A stretch of DNA of 28,821 nt from positions 1 to 28,821 of the forward strand of contig JAWQRN010000511.1 in the NCBI GenBank assembly GCA_033557685.1, read 5' to 3'. Position 1 is the first letter of the stretch, and each line of letters starts with the position of its first letter. This DNA comes from Sperchopsis tessellata (Eukaryota > Arthropoda > Insecta > Coleoptera > Hydrophilidae). Shown here piece after piece: positions 22,209 to 28,821 of this stretch. The notes beneath the pieces were generated by a model. That model was not told the origin of the DNA, made no database searches, and was given only the letters and a program-made list of their open reading frames with translations. Position numbers and translations under genes: made by a program.

Positions 22209-23356
22209 GGTCGACTACTTCCAATTTTGCTTGAAACACCATATTTGTTGATTGATTGAAAAAAAAACTATAGAGTTGGTTTGAAATTTTTCTAAAATCG
22301 TCTCATCTGTAATTATTGATTAAATTTTCTTTCTATTGAAGAGATAAGTGTCTTCTAGCTGCCGTAATAAATTATTATACCAATATTTTTAAAATGAACT
22401 AAAAAATATCAGTTTTACACATGTTCCTTATATTGTGTCACAAAAATATTATAACATAAAATAGAGCCATCTTTTTATTGTTATTTAAAATAAATACTTC
22501 ATGTTCTTTTTATAATTTTAGCTACCAACAAGTTTACAACAAAATTATAGTAATTTAAAAATTTCTTAATCAGTTTTATTTAATTATCTGTAATCAAATA
22601 AATTATGGTGGTTCTTTACATTTTGTCCGGTATTGTATGTGCTTGAGGTTAGAGAAAATTATAAAGATAAGATTTAGACTAAGAAACACATATATTATCA
22701 TCTGTCAAAACCACAAGTCTGATTTTATAATTGTTTGTTTGTTAGTTCCTTATAATTGGCTTCACACCATTTACTAATGCTACTGGCAATGGAAAATTTT
22801 ATAATTGTTCCACTAGTCGGTATCATTTATATATTCTTGTGGAATATCTTTAGTAACAAAAGAACAGGTTCCTTAAGTTTAATTAAACTTTCTCGATCAC
22901 AACGCATATAAAACTCTTGGCTCCCATTACTCCAATACGATGGAAGGAGATCGAATAACACACCACACATACCATAAATATAAATTATTCCAAATACACT
23001 AATGTGATGATTCAAAATATTAAGCTCATATTTACGTAATAGTTGCAGTCTAATTATATTGGTCTGTCTCATTTGATATTTTATTCACAAGAACAGAAAT
23101 TGCTGTATTGAATCTATTTAGTTTTTCCCTCCCCTAAAACAAGTCATGAAACCTTGAAATATAGCTATACGTTCTTTTACAAGACATAGGAATATCTATT
23201 GTGTAATTACTGGTGTATATTTTTGTAATTTTGTGATAAACTGCTTGAGAGAATTTATCAAATATTAAAATAACACATTTATGTACGGCCAAAGAAGCAA
23301 CAAATTCCTGTTACAAGTTACAATATCTATTGGTTTACTTGTTTTGTCTCCATCAC

Positions 23357-23599
23357 TTATGCGACAACTTTGGCTGTAGGTTTGACTAACGTCTTCCAAA
23401 CACCTTTAGCAATTCCATATTTTGCTATTGCATATACCACTCTATGTGAAGTTTTTATAGTATTTATATTTTGACCTCCATACAATGCATTATTTTTTGT
23501 GACTTTCCTTAGTTTTGTCCTGGTATTCTTTTTGTTTACCCTTGAAATGGCATTTGAGTTTTGTAACAAAGTAGAACCAGTGGAACAGGATCCACCTTA
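23357..23599 (-). other. Unassigned minus-strand open stretch of about 80 codons without ATG
   Basis: The frame reads GGSCSTGSTLLQNSNAISRV and then a Lys/Arg/Asn-rich segment including NNALYGGQNINTIKTSHRVV and YGIAKGVWKTLVKPTAKVVA, ending at TAA 23357-23359. It is open from just after TAA at about 23602 but has no ATG. It would need an upstream exon, or it is the remnant of a coding element. I do not recognise a family, and no strong acceptor precedes it. Confidence 0.2.
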
Positions 23600-24049
23600 T
23601 CATTAGTCAATGACAGTCTTGGCTTAATATAATCTTAAAAAAAAGTAATTAAAACATAATATAATAAAAAAAATCAAATATTGTGCAAACAGCCAGATAC
23701 ATGAACACACACTTTTACTATATTTCTGTTTCACCTTACATCAGAGACCTATGGGTGGTAATGTAAACTCCAGCCTGAACATGCAATATACTTCCAAAAC
23801 TGTTAAATACAAATTTGTTTCAGATTAGGAAATTGTTTAATTACTGAAAATAAAATTTGTTTCTTTAAATTTTTCTGGCCATCCAACACTTGCTTTAAAA
23901 TCTTCCTCTTGCCTTTTCTTAGAGAATAATACCATCAATTAAAGATGTACCTTTATTGGAAAAATACATACAGGTCTCTCCAAATCTAATGGACATCATG
24001 CACAAAAATATTTATAAAATATTTCCTAAAACCTTTTTAGACTTTACTC

Positions 24050-24265
24050 CATCATTAGTTAATTTCTAAAAAAATGGGGAACACAGCTCAAACCTGGACA
24101 GTGTGTGTTTAATATGAAATTTATCATTCTTAGGTTGCCAAATAAACAAAATTCTTATTTACTGCTCCTTACAAAAATTCAATTGTTGCGAATATCAGTT
24201 TTTTGTTTTGTTCACACTATAGCATTGGTTAATTTCTAAAAAAATGGAGAACACAACTAATGGTA
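24050..24265 (+). repeat. Dispersed repeat, copy 2, with a partial tandem second unit
   Basis: 24078-24206 matches the copy at 22055-22208. The flanking TTAGTTAATTTCTAAAAAAATG block at about 24057-24078 recurs with small changes at 24230-24252, a spacing of about 173 bp, so the element is partly tandem here. No coding capacity is visible. It could be a satellite-like or nonautonomous transposon family. Confidence 0.75.
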
Positions 24266-25426
24266 AACCTTAATAATATAAACAAATGATTAACATTAGA
24301 TTTAAATTTTGATGTGTAATTATATACTAAAGAAGTACATCACTAAGTACTTCTCCGACAAAACTATAGCTTCAAAAGCATTTATTGCATATGTTTCTTT
24401 AAAACAGTGTTTCTAAAATGTTAACTCCAGGGCCCTCTAAATTAGATAAGAAAATTGAAAGGTTCTCCTAGTTATGTAAATATTGAAACTATTGAAAATC
24501 AAACACTGTAGTGGGAGAAAATGGAACTTAATTTATAATTAAAAAGAAAAATGTTTTGATACGTTCTTTATATATCCATTTAGTACTACTGTATTTAGAA
24601 AAATAATGAGCGTATATTAATATGCATGATCTGTTCTTGTTTTTAATCTTCACAAAGATATATCGAAATAAAAGGTGCTATGATATGTAAGGTATCTTTT
24701 GCGTTTGAGGGATAATATTGTTGTTATAGTATTATCAAAAAATAAGCTAGTTACACAAGATATGTTCACTTTTCAAAGTTCTTATAGATGTATTATTTGC
24801 AAAAAACGAAAGCGATGTGGTAACAGCATTCTTTGTAAGAAAATCATTAAGGCTTATAAACATATGTAAAATCTTTTGACCATGGTATTATTTTAAATAT
24901 GTCTATTCCATTTGCTGTGCCTGCTAGAAGCTTGCAAAAGAGTAAATCTACAAATTTTAAGATTGCAATGGTATCTAATGAAAACAGCTTAACCCAATTT
25001 GCAAACATATAATACCATCGTGTCCTCCTAACTAAAGCTTCGTGGATCCCTAAGGAACTCGACCACATGGCACATTTACTGAAATGACGTTCGGACTATA
25101 AGCATTTGGTCTCAGTATTTGAATTATTGAATATTCAAACAAAAGTGTAGTCAGATTAACTAGGTTGCACTGTATATTGTTTGAAGGAAATTAATAAGAG
25201 TTTTTGAAATATTTAAAAGTTCAAATATTTAAAATTATTTAGATTGGAAACAGTGCAATACTAAATAAATACCTATTCTAGTTTATTGTACAACAACCTA
25301 GCAAAACTGCAACTATTTATGTTTAATCAAACTTCGAAAAACTTAACTAAACAATGTATAATGTTAGAATGTAACTGGGCGGCTTCAATATGTAATAGTC
25401 TATTTGTTTAAAAATACAAAAGTGAT

Positions 25427-25432
25427 TTTAAT
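25427..25432 (-). terminator. Candidate polyadenylation signal ATTAAA of the MNS1-like gene
   Basis: On the minus strand ATTAAA lies about 40 nt after the TAG stop. It is the commonest variant of AATAAA. This would give a very short 3'UTR. Confidence 0.35.
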
Positions 25433-25472
25433 TGTTGTCGTGTGTGTACAAATACAAAATAATAGTTAAAAG

Positions 25473-25644
25473 CTAAGAAATATTAAATATTGTATTCCCA
25501 TAGTGCTGCAAATATTCGTCAACAACATCACTGCCCAAATGTGGGAGATCATCTGCTCTTAGTACTCCTTTTGGTAAGTACCCTATCAAATTTTTAGCAT
25601 GTTCCTTCAACATCCTTATCCTTTCTTCTTCAATAGTGCGTTTC
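25473..25644 (-). CDS. MNS1-like TPH-domain protein, terminal coding exon
   Basis: After acceptor TTGTTTTTAG this exon reads RKRTIEEERIRMLKEHAKNL then IGYLPKGVLRADDLPHLG and ends GNTIFNIS at TAG 25473-25475. The EEER-R-LKEHA-NL-GYLPKGV block is the conserved C-terminus of meiosis-specific nuclear structural protein 1 (MNS1). MNS1 is a coiled-coil protein of the trichohyalin/plectin-homology (TPH) family that lies inside axonemal doublet microtubules and is needed for sperm flagella and motile cilia. It splices in frame to the next exon upstream (CAAAG/G gives Gln-Arg). An ATTAAA at 25432-25427 is a likely polyadenylation signal. Confidence 0.87.
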
Positions 25645-25737
25645 CTAAAAACAAACAATATTTAGCACAATTGTTACACTAACCTATTTCTTCAGAATCA
25701 ATCAGAATATCATTAATTACATTCAATTAAACTGTAC

Positions 25738-25922
25738 CTTTGTTCCTCCTCTATTTGTTCTTGTTCATAAAGCTTTGTTAATAGCTGCATTTCTTCTGCT
25801 CTTCGCTGTCTTCTGTCGTTCATCATTTGCTCCACATCTCTTCGAAGTTGTAACATCTTTCGCCTTTTATTTTCAGCAGATAATTGTTCTAGTTTTTGAT
25901 CTTCAGAAAGTTTTGCAAGTAG
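25738..25922 (-). CDS. MNS1-like TPH-domain protein, penultimate exon
   Basis: This exon encodes LLAKLSEDQKLEQLSAENKR then RKMLQLRRDVEQMMNDRRQR and AEEMQLLTKLYEQEQIEEEQ, ending with two bases of an Arg codon. It is continuous charged alpha-helix typical of the TPH domain. LLAKLSED-EQ is the MNS1 pattern after the YKEQ exon boundary. The acceptor is TTAAATTGTAG and the donor GTACAG, both read on the minus strand. It has phase 0 at its start and phase 2 at its end and contains no internal stop. Confidence 0.88.
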
Positions 25923-26039
25923 CTACAATTTAAATAAAATGTCATCACTATTATAATTCTTTTCTATTTAAATAGTGTAACTTGTTTTTGAAGCAAACGG
26001 TATGTAAATAAAGAACAAAATATTTAATTTGGAACATAC

Positions 26040-26243
26040 CTGTTCTTTATAAGCAGCATCTTGTCTTGCTTCCTGTTGTAGCCTTTCCTTTCGTTCTACC
26101 ATTTGTCGTGACAATGCTTCCCGTACTTCTAATCGTTGACGGATTTCCTTTTCAATTTCGTCACGATGCCTTTGTTCCACTGCTTCCTTCTGTTCTTCCT
26201 CCAGAAGTTCTAGCAATATTTCTTCACGTTCACGAGCTACTTG
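26040..26243 (-). CDS. MNS1-like TPH-domain protein, exon (most upstream one visible)
   Basis: This exon encodes 68 residues, QVAREREEILLELLEEEQKE onward, through EIEKEIRQRLEVREALSRQM and ERKERLQQEARQDAAYKEQ. It is highly charged coiled coil of the TPH domain. The acceptor is GACATTTTAG and the donor GTATGT. The three exons together give 186 residues, about the C-terminal 40 % of a typical MNS1. The N-terminal portion must be encoded by further minus-strand exons at higher coordinates. None is recognisable up to 28821, so the gene either extends beyond the window or is truncated. Confidence 0.87.
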
Positions 26244-27188
26244 CTAAAATGTCAAATTACAGTTCTTAAATAACAGTAATACACACATACGGTGTAGATT
26301 TTTAGATATATTTATTCACATCACCACCAAACACTACCTTGTCAGGATGACTTTTACATACATATTACATTTATATATAACAAAGAAAAATTTAGAAGAA
26401 ATTAACCAAATAGCAGATTTCAAAATTTCCTTTCAAACTCATAATATTGAGTAGAACTTGTCATTTCAATTACAGCTCTTTATACCACTCCAGTTTAGTT
26501 TTTTAATTTGTTTTACTTAAGCCGTCTTGTAGCTCAGTGGCTAAGTACTAGGCTACTAAGCTTGGGGTCTCGGGTTCGAGTCCCAGAGACAATCGGCTTT
26601 TTGTGGTTGGAACACTGGATGCAGCAAAATTCCCAGGTGAGGGAGCCTAATCGTTGGCTTCAGTGATTAACCATAGCAGCAGAAGTAGGCCGACGGTAAA
26701 TAAACAAATAAACAAACAAAAAACAAGTTTTACCCTAGTTCTCCAAGAATATTGTCATTCTTATGACAAAAACTTTGATAATTTTAACATTAAGTTGTCC
26801 AAGTTCATCAGTATTTTAATTACGTTTTAAGAAGATGGCATTAATTCCTTTTACATCTGAAGCTTAGCAATCAGGTATCAAAGCCACCAAAGCAGTAATA
26901 TTATATTTTAAGAATAGTTAATAATCATGTTACATAGTAAAATAAAAAGGAAATGCATCAAATGAAAAGATACGTCCCTAGCAAATAATTAATCTAATTC
27001 AAAAATAACAAATATTAATTATACTTTGATCAGCTGGAAATAGAAACATCAATTATGTCACTGCTAAAGTCAAAAATGTCACATGTCAAATATTAATATT
27101 TTGACAGGTTATTTTCTGGATCCACAAACTCAGATAGCTCCTATAGGAGTGATTATTCTAAAGAAATCGACAGTAAAAATATTCAAAC
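26244..27188. other. Region between the MNS1 exon and calaxin start
   Basis: It contains the SINE at 26517-26726 and AT-rich sequence. No coiled-coil coding sequence is seen on the minus strand. If MNS1 began here it would act as a divergent promoter region, but the missing MNS1 N-terminus argues that at least part of it is an MNS1 intron. The calaxin 5'UTR and promoter should lie just before 27189. Confidence 0.5.
26517..26726 (+). mobile_element. tRNA-derived SINE with intact A and B boxes, A-rich tail and target-site duplication
   Basis: The head at 26521-26598 is tRNA-like. A box TAGCTCAGTGG fits TRGCNNAGYNGG and B box GGTTCGAGTCC fits GGTTCGANTCC exactly. GCCGTCT at the 5' end can pair with AGA and CGGC at the 3' end if a CAAT insertion is allowed, so it is not a working tRNA. 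A tRNA-unrelated body of about 100 bp follows, ending near AGGCCGACGGT. The tail is built from AAATAAACA/AAACA units. GTTTTAC occurs directly on both sides (26510-26516 and 26727-26733), a plausible 7-bp target-site duplication. Intact promoter boxes suggest a fairly recent insertion by a LINE partner. Confidence 0.8.
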
Positions 27189-27482
27189 ATGGGGGAGAGA
27201 CTGGATTTGTCCATGGACATCATGGAGGAAACAAGATTCAAGAAGAAACATTCACTTCTCATCCAAAAGCTATCGAAGAAGCTACATTTTACAATAACAG
27301 AATTAGAATGCATCTTGTTGATATACTATAAACTCCAAAAAGAAAACAGTGATAAAAAACAAAATATTTCAAAAAACCAGTTTCGTGATGTTCTTCACAG
27401 TGGTTTTGATATGACAGATGATGGTCTCATGGAAAGGATATTCACTGCTTTAGAAAAAGGGACATCAGCTCACCCTCATTTG
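27189..27482 (+). CDS. Calaxin (EFCAB1) N-terminal exon, outer dynein arm calcium sensor (partial gene)
   Basis: ATG at 27189 is preceded by an in-frame TAA at 27174. The alternative in-frame Met codons at 27213 and 27222 may be the real start because the conserved part begins at about residue 17. It reads FKKKHSLLIQKLSKKLHFTI, then ISKNQFRDVLHSGFDMTDDG and LMERIFTALEKG, to a GTATGT donor at 27483. The N-x-FR-x-LH-x-xF-MTDD-x-M-RxF pattern (residues 63-90) is that of calaxin, a neuronal-calcium-sensor-like EF-hand protein. Calaxin sits at the outer-dynein-arm docking site and makes ciliary and flagellar beating calcium-sensitive. The later EF-hand exons are not in the window. The first EF-hand loop (after ALEKG) lacks the alternating acidic residues. 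Confidence 0.78.
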
Positions 27483-27846
27483 GTATGTACAATTAAGTTA
27501 AAATTGCATTAAAAGTAAAAAATCAAAGAAAGTATTATATTAACTTAGTCAAAAAATAATATTATACTTCTTGTAGAATTTGTTAGAAGTATATCAGTAG
27601 AAAAATATAAAAAAATAGTGCTAAGGTGTAGAGGTCTATAGTAATATCTTAAACTCCAGTGTTAGGAAGGTTGATTAAGTCTTGCAACTAAAATAAAGCA
27701 TATTATTGCACTACAAATTACTAATAAAATTGAACTTGCAACAGTCAATCGGTACATTGTTTGGTGTGGATGAAGGAAATAGCTATTAATTTAGTACTTA
27801 TATTCTCGATCATTTTTATTAATATTCGTATATACTATATTTGCCA

Positions 27847-27930
27847 TTAAGGTGCAAGTCTTGCACGTAAAAGAACCGTTTCCAGTTCGAGAACTTGCAG
27901 CTTTCTTTCCGATTTAAGTTGAACAGCAGG
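27847..27930 (-). CDS. Possible terminal coding exon resembling the HIP1/Sla2 C-terminal coiled coil
   Basis: On the minus strand, a TTGCTTATTTTAG acceptor is followed by PAVQLKSERKLQVLELETVL and LRARLAP, then TAA at 27849-27847. AATAAA follows at 27820-27815. The heptad-like K-L-Q-V-L-E-L-E-x-x-L-x-x-x-R-L pattern resembles the end of HIP1/Sla2-type endocytic adaptors, which usually continue further. Combined acceptor, open frame, stop and polyadenylation signal make a coherent last exon, but it is only 27 codons, no upstream exon is visible, and the similarity is from memory. It could instead be chance or a retained fragment. Confidence 0.3.
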   Translation of the reverse strand, partial: PAVQLKSERKLQVLELETVLLRARLAP

Positions 27931-28509
27931 CTAAAATAAGCAATACTGGTGATTGTGTTGATGAAATCACTAGCATACCAATGGTTTCTGGACAAGAAGG
28001 TTGTCAGCAGTGGCAAAAAATGGATATTAGTATTAATATTTGAAATAATTATAATAATACAAATTACTGCATCAATAATGTAAGAAAGGAGTTTTATTTT
28101 CTAGACCTGCAAGCTGTTTTATTAAATTTCATTAATAATATATCAAAAACTAAATTTTAAACAAAAGTTGATGATCCAGTTTGGGCCAAAAATGTTCTAT
28201 TTGCTTCCTGAATGTCCAATTCACGTATCGATTTTTTTTTTGAGTAACAAATGGGTAAACATATTTCTTACAGACCATGTTGGTATAACTATTTTAGAAA
28301 CTTTTGCTGAGAAAGAAGACTTATTTTACCAGCTACACCGTGGATGACATATAAGATGTATAGTTAAAAAGACTTAACTTCAAAGTAGTCTCACCTATTT
28401 CAATTAAAGGTGCAGGCATAAGAAAACCTGAATACCAAGTATCCTTAGATTTTTGCAGGTTTGTTTATGTAGCCCATTACCTTTTTGCCGCAAACAGCTT
28501 TAGTGCAAT

Positions 28510-28653
28510 TCAAAGACAATTTTCAATTTTCTTGTCAACTGATGAAATAAACTGTTGCACCTTCTCATTTATCGATTCTCTCTCAAACATGTATGGTACC
28601 TCAAACATCTGCACCATATCTAAAGTCTGCACTCTCTCAAACACCTGCGCCAT
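28510..28653 (-). other. Small 47-codon ATG open frame over a short tandem repeat
   Basis: On the minus strand ATG at 28653 opens MAQVFERVQTLDMVQMFEVP then YMFERESINEKVQQFISSVD and KKIENCL before TGA at 28512-28510. The first half arises from two diverged copies of an approximately 36-bp unit (about 28600-28671) that yields repeated (V/M)-F-E. No family is recognised and coding status is doubtful. Confidence 0.15.
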
Positions 28654-28671
28654 CTAAAATGTCGGCATGGC
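28600..28671. repeat. Diverged tandem repeat, two units of about 36 bp
   Basis: CTCAAACATCTGCACCAT starting near 28600 is echoed by CTCAAACACCTGCGCCAT starting near 28636. A shorter CTCAAACATG precedes them near 28583. Confidence 0.55.
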
Positions 28672-28742
28672 CATAAATATTTATACCTATGTAAGCAATG
28701 TCTGTAACTACAGATTTCACTCATAGCTCAAATATACAGGCA

Positions 28743-28821
28743 GCTTTGAATGTTGTTTCCGGGTGGAAACCGTGTAGAGGCTCTGACAAGTGCCGACGTT
28801 TCGTCCACTGTTGCAAGGGAC
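28743..28821 (-). other. Possible mobile-element edge running off the window
   Basis: The last 80 bp are markedly more GC-rich than their surroundings. On the minus strand they stay open in one frame: SLATVDETSALVRASTRFPP then GNNIQSCL. The GACGAAACGTCGGCACT core is reminiscent of sequence seen at the ends of some animal retroelement ORFs. This is recollection only, and the piece is cut by the window boundary. Confidence 0.25.

Larger units (their letters stand above)
21313..25472. other. Intergenic region between the retrotransposon remnant and MNS1
   Basis: These 4.2 kb are AT-rich. They include a diverged repeat pair (22055-22208 and 24078-24206), a partial tandem copy at 24223-24265, an unassigned minus-strand open stretch at 23357-23599, and the MNS1 3'UTR next to 25472. 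Minus-strand open frames at 22827-23072 and 24847-25068 resemble nothing recognisable. Confidence 0.5.
27483..28821. other. Probable first intron of calaxin, with unrelated fragments
   Basis: This starts with donor GTATGT and holds no recognisable further calaxin exon. It contains a candidate minus-strand terminal exon (27930-27847), an open plus-strand stretch of 74 codons (28126-28347), a short minus-strand open frame built on a tandem repeat (28653-28510), and a transposon-like edge sequence at 28743-28821. Confidence 0.5.

Noticed and set aside
22827..23072. 81-codon minus-strand open frame
   Set aside because: The translation has some protein-like stretches, but there is no family match, supporting splice sites or a neighbouring exon. 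Not strong enough to annotate.
24847..25068. 73-codon minus-strand ATG open frame
   Set aside because: No recognisable domain and hydrophobic AT-driven composition. Probably chance.
26521..26598. Functional tRNA gene
   Set aside because: The A and B boxes are perfect, but the acceptor stem needs a 4-nt insertion, the anticodon arm is poor, and a SINE body, tail and target-site duplication follow.
27083..27331. 82-codon plus-strand frame overlapping calaxin
   Set aside because: It is in a different frame from the calaxin reading frame, which carries the conserved motifs, so it is a shadow.
27819..28016. 65-codon minus-strand frame overlapping the possible HIP1-like exon
   Set aside because: Reads through the T-rich acceptor region in another frame and shows no conserved pattern. 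The coiled-coil frame is the more protein-like one.
1..28821. CRISPR arrays, prokaryotic operons or defence systems
   Set aside because: No regularly spaced repeats and no bacterial gene organisation; the window is clearly an intron-rich animal genome.

Overview
The window looks like an AT-rich insect (arthropod) nuclear genome, most likely a hemimetabolous species. The reasons are multi-exon genes with canonical GT-AG introns of 0.7-4.5 kb, an insect-type CELF/Bruno protein, a tRNA-derived SINE, a dead Jockey/CR1-type non-LTR retrotransposon and many A/T microsatellites. There are no bacterial operons, ribosome binding sites or CRISPR arrays. The species cannot be named from sequence alone.

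Region 1 (1-18.9 kb, + strand) is the 3' part of a CELF/Bruno RNA-binding protein gene, most like bru3. Seven coding exons (4273-4416, 6308-6437, 10914-11066, 12134-12208, 13692-13769, 15208-15366, 16102-16229) join in frame into 288 residues. They run from the end of RRM2 through the divergent linker to RRM3 and a native stop. The RRM1/RRM2 exons lie upstream of the window. A long structured 3'UTR follows. The introns hold AT-rich DNA, a broken fragment of an arthropod repeat protein (around 9056-9252), a decayed tRNA-like element (11315-11376) and an inverted-repeat element (5706-5871).

Region 2 (18.9-25.4 kb) is intergenic. It holds a 5'-truncated, internally deleted, frameshifted non-LTR retrotransposon (about 19785-21312), a dispersed repeat present at 22055-22208 and 24078-24206, and some unassigned open stretches on the minus strand.

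Region 3 (25.4-28.8 kb) carries two axonemal genes. The last three exons of an MNS1-like TPH-domain coiled-coil protein are on the minus strand (26243 down to 25473). The first coding exon of calaxin/EFCAB1, the outer-dynein-arm calcium sensor, is on the plus strand (27189-27482). They point away from each other, with a SINE between them that has intact A and B boxes and a target-site duplication. The N-terminal half of MNS1 and the later calaxin exons are not in the window. A 27-codon terminal exon on the minus strand (27930-27847), resembling the C-terminal coiled coil of HIP1/Sla2, may lie inside the first calaxin intron.

I found no evidence of a wholly new biological system. The most worthwhile leads are possible CELF autoregulation through UGU-rich tracts flanking two small symmetric exons, the paired flagellar genes with a SINE between them, and a palindrome 20 nt after the bru3 stop codon.
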